From: Anaerolineae bacterium
GTDB taxonomy: Bacteria > Chloroflexota > Anaerolineae > 4572-78 > J111
Length of the DNA: 35,525 nucleotides
Assembly: GCA_020433805.1 (NCBI GenBank)
Contig: JAGRBZ010000034.1
Location: 1 to 35,525 of the forward strand
Direction of reading: 5' to 3'
Position 1 is the first letter of the stretch. Each line of letters begins with the position of its first letter. Shown here one piece after another: positions 32,560 to 35,525 of the stretch. The notes beneath the pieces are model-generated. The model was not told the origin of the DNA and did no database searches. It was given only the letters and a program-made list of their open reading frames with translations. The position numbers and the translations under genes were made by a program.

Positions 32560-33254
32560 TCCAGCTCTGCCAGCAAATCCTCAATAACATCCTCGATTTG
32601 GACCTCACTCATCGCGCCCAGTTGCACATGGGCAATCACGCCGTCGCGGTTGATGAAGATGCTCATTGGCAGGCCGCGCAGTTGGTAATCATCGGCCGTG
32701 ACGTGACCGGCTTTATCCAGCACCACGGGAAACGGCAGTTGAAACTCATTGACAAACGCCTGTGCATTCGACAGTGAATCTTGTGACGTGACGTTAAAGG
32801 CCACAATTTCTAAACCCTCGGGCTGATACTTCTTATAGACCCGCACCAGAGTCGGCATCTCGATCCGGCAGGGAGCACACCAACTGGCCCAAAAATTGAT
32901 GAGGACTGGTCTGCCCCGCAGGCCAGACAACGTTAATGTGTCGCCGTTCAAGGTAAGTAGGGTGAAATCGGGTGCAATCTGGCCGACCACCATGCCGGTC
33001 ACTGTGACGCTGTCGGGCTCAGGCGTCAGCCCCAAAATGATTGGGGGGGGGAGCGACTGGCTGCGTATAGGTGTTGGTAGTGAACCGGCAGTGGTGGTTC
33101 TATCGGCCGGGGTCGGACTCGACTCTGGAGCGCCTCTCGGTGCTAAGGGGGATGGCAAGAGCAGCAGCCCGGCTACCAGCAGTACCAACAGCAGAGCACC
33201 TGTGAAAATCAACAAAGTATCACGCCGTCGCTCTTTGATAAGCCGCTCATTCAT
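32556..33254 (-). CDS. TlpA-type membrane-anchored thioredoxin-like protein
   Basis: This 232-aa protein has an N-terminal membrane segment (about residues 13-33), a Pro/Ser/Thr-rich linker, and a TlpA domain from [15 protein letters not shown]. The active site is [10 protein letters not shown] (C126, C129) and the cis-Pro loop is [10 protein letters not shown]. It is a conventional extracytoplasmic thiol reductase beside the seleno-thioredoxin. The ATG at 33254 overlaps the stop of the upstream YdjM-like gene (TGATG), indicating translational coupling; a longer frame to 33287 is less likely. Ending tail to tail with the seleno-thioredoxin, it may be its partner, though this is inference. Confidence 0.87.
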   Translation of the reverse strand: MNERLIKERRRDTLLIFTGALLLVLLVAGLLLLPSPLAPRGAPESSPTPADRTTTAGSLPTPIRSQSLPPPIILGLTPEPDSVTVTGMVVGQIAPDFTLLTLNGDTLTLSGLRGRPVLINFWASWCAPCRIEMPTLVRVYKKYQPEGLEIVAFNVTSQDSLSNAQAFVNEFQLPFPVVLDKAGHVTADDYQLRGLPMSIFINRDGVIAHVQLGAMSEVQIEDVIEDLLAELD

Positions 33255-33832
33255 CAAACCAGCCTCATTCGTCGCCGCCGCAACCAAAACACCACCAAAT
33301 AAGTCGCCAACACCACATCCAGCAGATGCTCGAGCGGGGCAAAGATCAGGCCATAATGGTCGGGATGCCAGTAGCTGACCGGGCTGAGAAAGCGTAACTG
33401 CCAGTTTAATGGAAACAGCAGCAGCGGTCCATCGTTATGATGAGTGAAGATGTCGATGACGCTATGCAGCCCAGCTCCAACGGCAAACCAGAATAACAGT
33501 ACGCCCCATTGCTGCTGTTGTCGCATGACTGACCAACCTAAGATACCGAGGGCCAACAAAATCAGCGGCGCATGGAAAAAATTGTGGCTGGCAATCCACA
33601 GTGGGTCGTTGAAATAGAGGTCAAAGTGGAGATACTCCATCACGCTTTGATTTGTAACCGGCAGCGGCGCAAACCAGGTATAGTAGGCCATAAAAACGGC
33701 GGTCAAAATGGCAAATGGAATGTCGGGCAGCACCGAGCCAACGAGTATGGCGGTTGTACTGACTGCCAGCCCACGTCGTTTCAGTTGCGTCTGCCCGATA
33801 GCCGTTATCAAAAAATGCGAATAGGTTTGCAA
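33254..33832 (-). CDS. YdjM/DUF457-like membrane metal-dependent hydrolase
   Basis: This 192-aa protein has four membrane segments and the His/Asp pattern of the DUF457/zinc-dependent phospholipase C-like family: [44 protein letters not shown] and HPDHYG. These residues bind zinc in relatives such as YdjM. The substrate is unknown, though lipids are likely. It is translationally coupled to the TlpA-type gene. Confidence 0.8.
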   Translation of the reverse strand: MQTYSHFLITAIGQTQLKRRGLAVSTTAILVGSVLPDIPFAILTAVFMAYYTWFAPLPVTNQSVMEYLHFDLYFNDPLWIASHNFFHAPLILLALGILGWSVMRQQQQWGVLLFWFAVGAGLHSVIDIFTHHNDGPLLLFPLNWQLRFLSPVSYWHPDHYGLIFAPLEHLLDVVLATYLVVFWLRRRRMRLV

Positions 33833-33883
33833 GTTTGTCTCCTGTCTCCTTGACTTGAAGCCTTTGGCCAGACTTTCCTAAAA

Positions 33884-33929
33884 TCTTTATCAAATCTTCA
33901 TACTGTCTTCATCTATTTCTTATCTTCAT
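33884..33929 (+). promoter_or_regulatory. 11-bp-phased TCTTCAT heptamers upstream of the multicopper oxidase
   Basis: TCTTTAT (33884), TCTTCAT (33895) and TCTTCAT (33906) are spaced exactly 11 bp apart, with a further TCTTCAT at 33923. Heptamers on an 11 bp period are how OmpR/PhoB-type response regulators bind. They lie 56-101 nt before the gene start. Confidence 0.55.
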
Positions 33930-33949
33930 ATCATATTTTCCTACTTACT

Positions 33950-33964
33950 CTTACATTTTATAAG
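33950..33964. promoter_or_regulatory. Variant CTTAC-N5-ATAAG upstream of the multicopper oxidase
   Basis: CTTAC-atttt-ATAAG differs from the shared palindrome by one base and lies 20 nt before the ATG, the same position as in the seleno-thioredoxin gene. Confidence 0.45.
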
Positions 33965-33984
33965 ATGTTACAACAAGGAGACAT

Positions 33985-35160
33985 ATGAAACAATATTTTT
34001 GGTTGGTTAGCTTGGTTTTTCTCAGTTTTGGCCTGGCCGGATGCGATTCTGCTGGGGCGGACTCCAATCAAGTTGCAACGCCGGCGGCTTTGGCCGCCAC
34101 TACCACCCCCAACGCGATGCCCGGTATGGAGCACAATATGAACAGTATGGACAGCGACGCAGTGAGGCTCCCCCCGACCCTTGAGGCAATGCCTGGGATG
34201 GAACACGATATGGAGGCTACGATGAACCAATCCACTCCGTCGATGGTAGGCCACAACATGGCACCAATCAGCACCGAAGGCGTATCGCTGGCCAGCGACG
34301 CCCAGGGGGGGCAACTGCTCCCCTTTCGGGAAGAAGACGGAGTGAAAGTGTTTGAACTGACCACCCAGGCCGTTCTATGGCCCATTCTCCAGGGAGTGAC
34401 CGTCACCGCCTATACCTACAACGGCACCGTGCCCGGCCCGATGATCCGCGTCACTGAAGGCGACCGGGTGCGGGTCATCATTAAAAACGAACTACCGGAA
34501 CCCACCACCATCCATTGGCACGGTATTTTAGTACCCAACGCCATGGACGGCGTGCCGGGGGTGACTCAAGACCCCATCCAACCCGGCGACAGCTTTACGT
34601 ATGAGTTCACTGCCGCCCCCAGCGGCACCTTTATGTATCATTCTCACTTTGAAAGCGACAAGCAGGTGATGGTGGGCTTGTACGCGCCTTTTATCATCGA
34701 CTCCCCAACCGCTCCAACTGACCCGCCTGATGTGGATGTCACGCTCATGCTCTCAGAGTGGCGGCTGGTGGGCGGCCAAACTTTTGCCGCTATGCCAATG
34801 ACCGGCATGGACCCCAACTATTTCACCATCAATGGTAAGGCCTTCCCCGAAACCGAAACTATCACCGTCAAGCGGGGACAGCGGGTACGGGTGCGGCTGG
34901 CCGCGATCGGCCAAGCCATACATCCGATGCACCTGCACGGCCTGCCTTTCAAAGTGGTGGCTACTGATGGTTACCCAGTACCGGCGGCAGCCCAACTGAC
35001 CAAAGACACCCTCAACGTGGCGCCCGGCGAGCGGTACGATATTGAATTTATTGCCAGCGAGTCCGGCCAGTGGATGTTGCACTGCCACATTCTGCATCAC
35101 ACCACAAACGATGGCGAGGAGCCGGGCGGCCTGATGCTGATGGTCAACATTACCGAATAG
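33985..35160 (+). CDS. Multicopper oxidase (two cupredoxin domains) lipoprotein
   Basis: This 391-aa protein has a lipobox (LAGC, C20), a Met/His-rich leader (residues about 43-95) and two cupredoxin domains. The copper-binding motifs are TIHWHGI, MYHSHFES, HPMHLHG and the C-terminal LHCHILHH with the type-1 Cys. These are the four motifs of laccase-like enzymes, which couple Cu(I) or substrate oxidation to oxygen reduction. The leader twice repeats AMPGMEHxM (NAMPGMEHNM and EAMPGMEHDM), a Cu(I)-binding pattern. It has AAGGAG upstream. Its role is probably periplasmic Cu(I) oxidation or detoxification, as in CueO/CopA-type oxidases. Confidence 0.93.
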   Translation: MKQYFWLVSLVFLSFGLAGCDSAGADSNQVATPAALAATTTPNAMPGMEHNMNSMDSDAVRLPPTLEAMPGMEHDMEATMNQSTPSMVGHNMAPISTEGVSLASDAQGGQLLPFREEDGVKVFELTTQAVLWPILQGVTVTAYTYNGTVPGPMIRVTEGDRVRVIIKNELPEPTTIHWHGILVPNAMDGVPGVTQDPIQPGDSFTYEFTAAPSGTFMYHSHFESDKQVMVGLYAPFIIDSPTAPTDPPDVDVTLMLSEWRLVGGQTFAAMPMTGMDPNYFTINGKAFPETETITVKRGQRVRVRLAAIGQAIHPMHLHGLPFKVVATDGYPVPAAAQLTKDTLNVAPGERYDIEFIASESGQWMLHCHILHHTTNDGEEPGGLMLMVNITE

Positions 35161-35227
35161 GTATAATTGCCAACATCTCAAACAGTAACCCATCCGGTAG
35201 TACAAAACTAAATGATTGGATAAAAAT

Positions 35228-35259
35228 ACAGATGGCCGAGACGCTGTCCGGCCATCTGT
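35228..35259 (-). terminator. Terminator of the second Cu P-type ATPase gene
   Basis: ACAGATGGCCG and CGGCCATCTGT form a perfect 11 bp stem around a 10 nt loop. On the minus strand ATTTTTAT follows, so it ends the minus-strand ATPase transcript; on the plus strand the T-run is weak, though it may still help stop the oxidase transcript. Confidence 0.85.
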
Positions 35260-35282
35260 GCATTTGTTGCAGCGCGGCATGG

Positions 35283-35525
35283 CTACGCCACGGCAACCGG
35301 GGCAGGTGTCTGCGGCGCTACCACCGCCGTTTCAGCATGGGGCAGACCGGCCCATTTTAACGCCAGCGCATTAATAGTGACAGTGATGGTGCTGGCAGCC
35401 ATTGCCAGGGCGGCCCATTCTGGCCGCAGCAGAATCCCCAGGCTACTATACAGAACACCCGCCGCAATGGGGATAGCGATTATATTGTAAATGGCAGCCC
35501 AAAACAGGTTTTGTTTGATTTTGCC
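35283..35525 (-). CDS. C-terminus of a Cu/Ag P-type ATPase (CopB-like), cut by window edge
   Basis: The last 80 residues of a P1B ATPase are visible: [20 protein letters not shown] (TM7 with YN), then [20 protein letters not shown] and TINALALK (TM8), ending in a short Ala/Pro/Thr tail. The TM8 pattern with a single Ser-Thr (AST) and INA resembles the CopB (P1B-3) type more than the MxxSS of CopA at 15597. The rest lies outside the window, so the subtype is tentative. Confidence 0.8.
   Translation of the reverse strand, partial: GKIKQNLFWAAIYNIIAIPIAAGVLYSSLGILLRPEWAALAMAASTITVTINALALKWAGLPHAETAVVAPQTPAPVAVA

Noticed and set aside
1..35525. TGA read as Trp (code 4 or 25) instead of selenocysteine
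   Set aside because: Several complete genes end at TGA (SCO1-like, ICMT-type, reductase, DUF3105), TGG is used for Trp throughout, and the three TGAs occur only at catalytic Cys positions.
1..35525. CRISPR array, tRNA, rRNA or origin of replication
   Set aside because: I saw no regularly spaced direct repeats, no tRNA-like cloverleaf and no rRNA segment on either strand.

Overview
The window is a chromosomal stretch from a bacterium, most likely a Chloroflexota (Anaerolineae/Caldilineae-like) lineage. This placement is inferred from gene content, such as the SYGC-type L,D-transpeptidase, the TlpA/CcmF set, geranylgeranyl-reductase-like and DUF2085/DUF3105 membrane proteins; no 16S or marker gene is present. 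Its theme is extracytoplasmic redox chemistry and metal (mainly copper) handling.

The most striking result is three separate thioredoxin-fold genes in which the first Cys of the CxxC active site is an in-frame TGA. They are a DsbA-DUF3105 fusion (4555-5946, minus; U130-P-Y-C), a glutaredoxin (18720-19004; U22-A-D-C) and a membrane-anchored thioredoxin (32095-32559; U72-S-F-C). Each TGA is followed, 15-23 nt later, by a perfect 7-8 bp hairpin with a 3-5 nt loop that has G in its first two positions, which is the geometry of a bacterial SECIS element. Ordinary gene finders would split or lose all three. TGA is a normal stop elsewhere in the window (for example the SCO1-like, methyltransferase and reductase genes), so recoding appears specific to these sites. 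I read this as a cluster of UxxC selenoproteins embedded in a copper/cytochrome biogenesis island.

Layout. 1-3349: IS debris. This is an IS5-type transposase cut by the window edge, a ferric-reductase-like pseudogene, a complete IS5-family element (1128-2020, 15 bp terminal repeats, TAA duplication) and a decayed ISL3-like transposase. 3416-10275 (minus): L,D-transpeptidase, seleno-DsbA-DUF3105, a FixH/YtkA-like protein, TlpA, a SurA-TlpA fusion lipoprotein and CcmF. 10395-13154 (minus): Zn/Mn-type ABC importer (permease, ATPase, binding lipoprotein). 13362-15238 (plus): a Cys-containing unknown and Lgt. 15475-19004 (plus): a 42-aa membrane peptide, YHS-HMA-HMA CopA, a membrane-anchored cupredoxin and seleno-glutaredoxin, closed by a terminator. 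19204-24022: ICMT-type methyltransferase, a frameshifted HEFGH membrane protein, geranylgeranyl-reductase-like flavoprotein, an unknown membrane/winged-helix-like protein, a CFA-synthase-like methyltransferase and DUF2933. 24385-27506 (plus): SCO1, DUF1624-like, DUF2085 and DUF3105. 27835-28968: a decayed HMA/EamA region. 28969-31856: DUF305, ArsR-rhodanese and MFS. 32095-35525: seleno-thioredoxin, TlpA, a YdjM-like hydrolase, a multicopper oxidase with a Met/His-rich leader, and the C-terminus of a second Cu P-type ATPase.

Regulation. A recurrent palindrome CTTAC-N5-GTAAG occurs upstream of ccmF, between the metal-binding lipoprotein and gene 13362, upstream of SCO1 and upstream of the seleno-thioredoxin. 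One-mismatch versions lie upstream of the multicopper oxidase and in the DUF305/ArsR intergenic region. This suggests a local regulon linking these genes, although the regulator is unknown. The multicopper oxidase also has 11-bp-phased TCTTCAT heptamers, as expected for an OmpR/PhoB-type regulator, and the ArsR-rhodanese gene has an 8-4-8 operator at its -10. Three foldback repeats of about 100-116 bp lie between genes.
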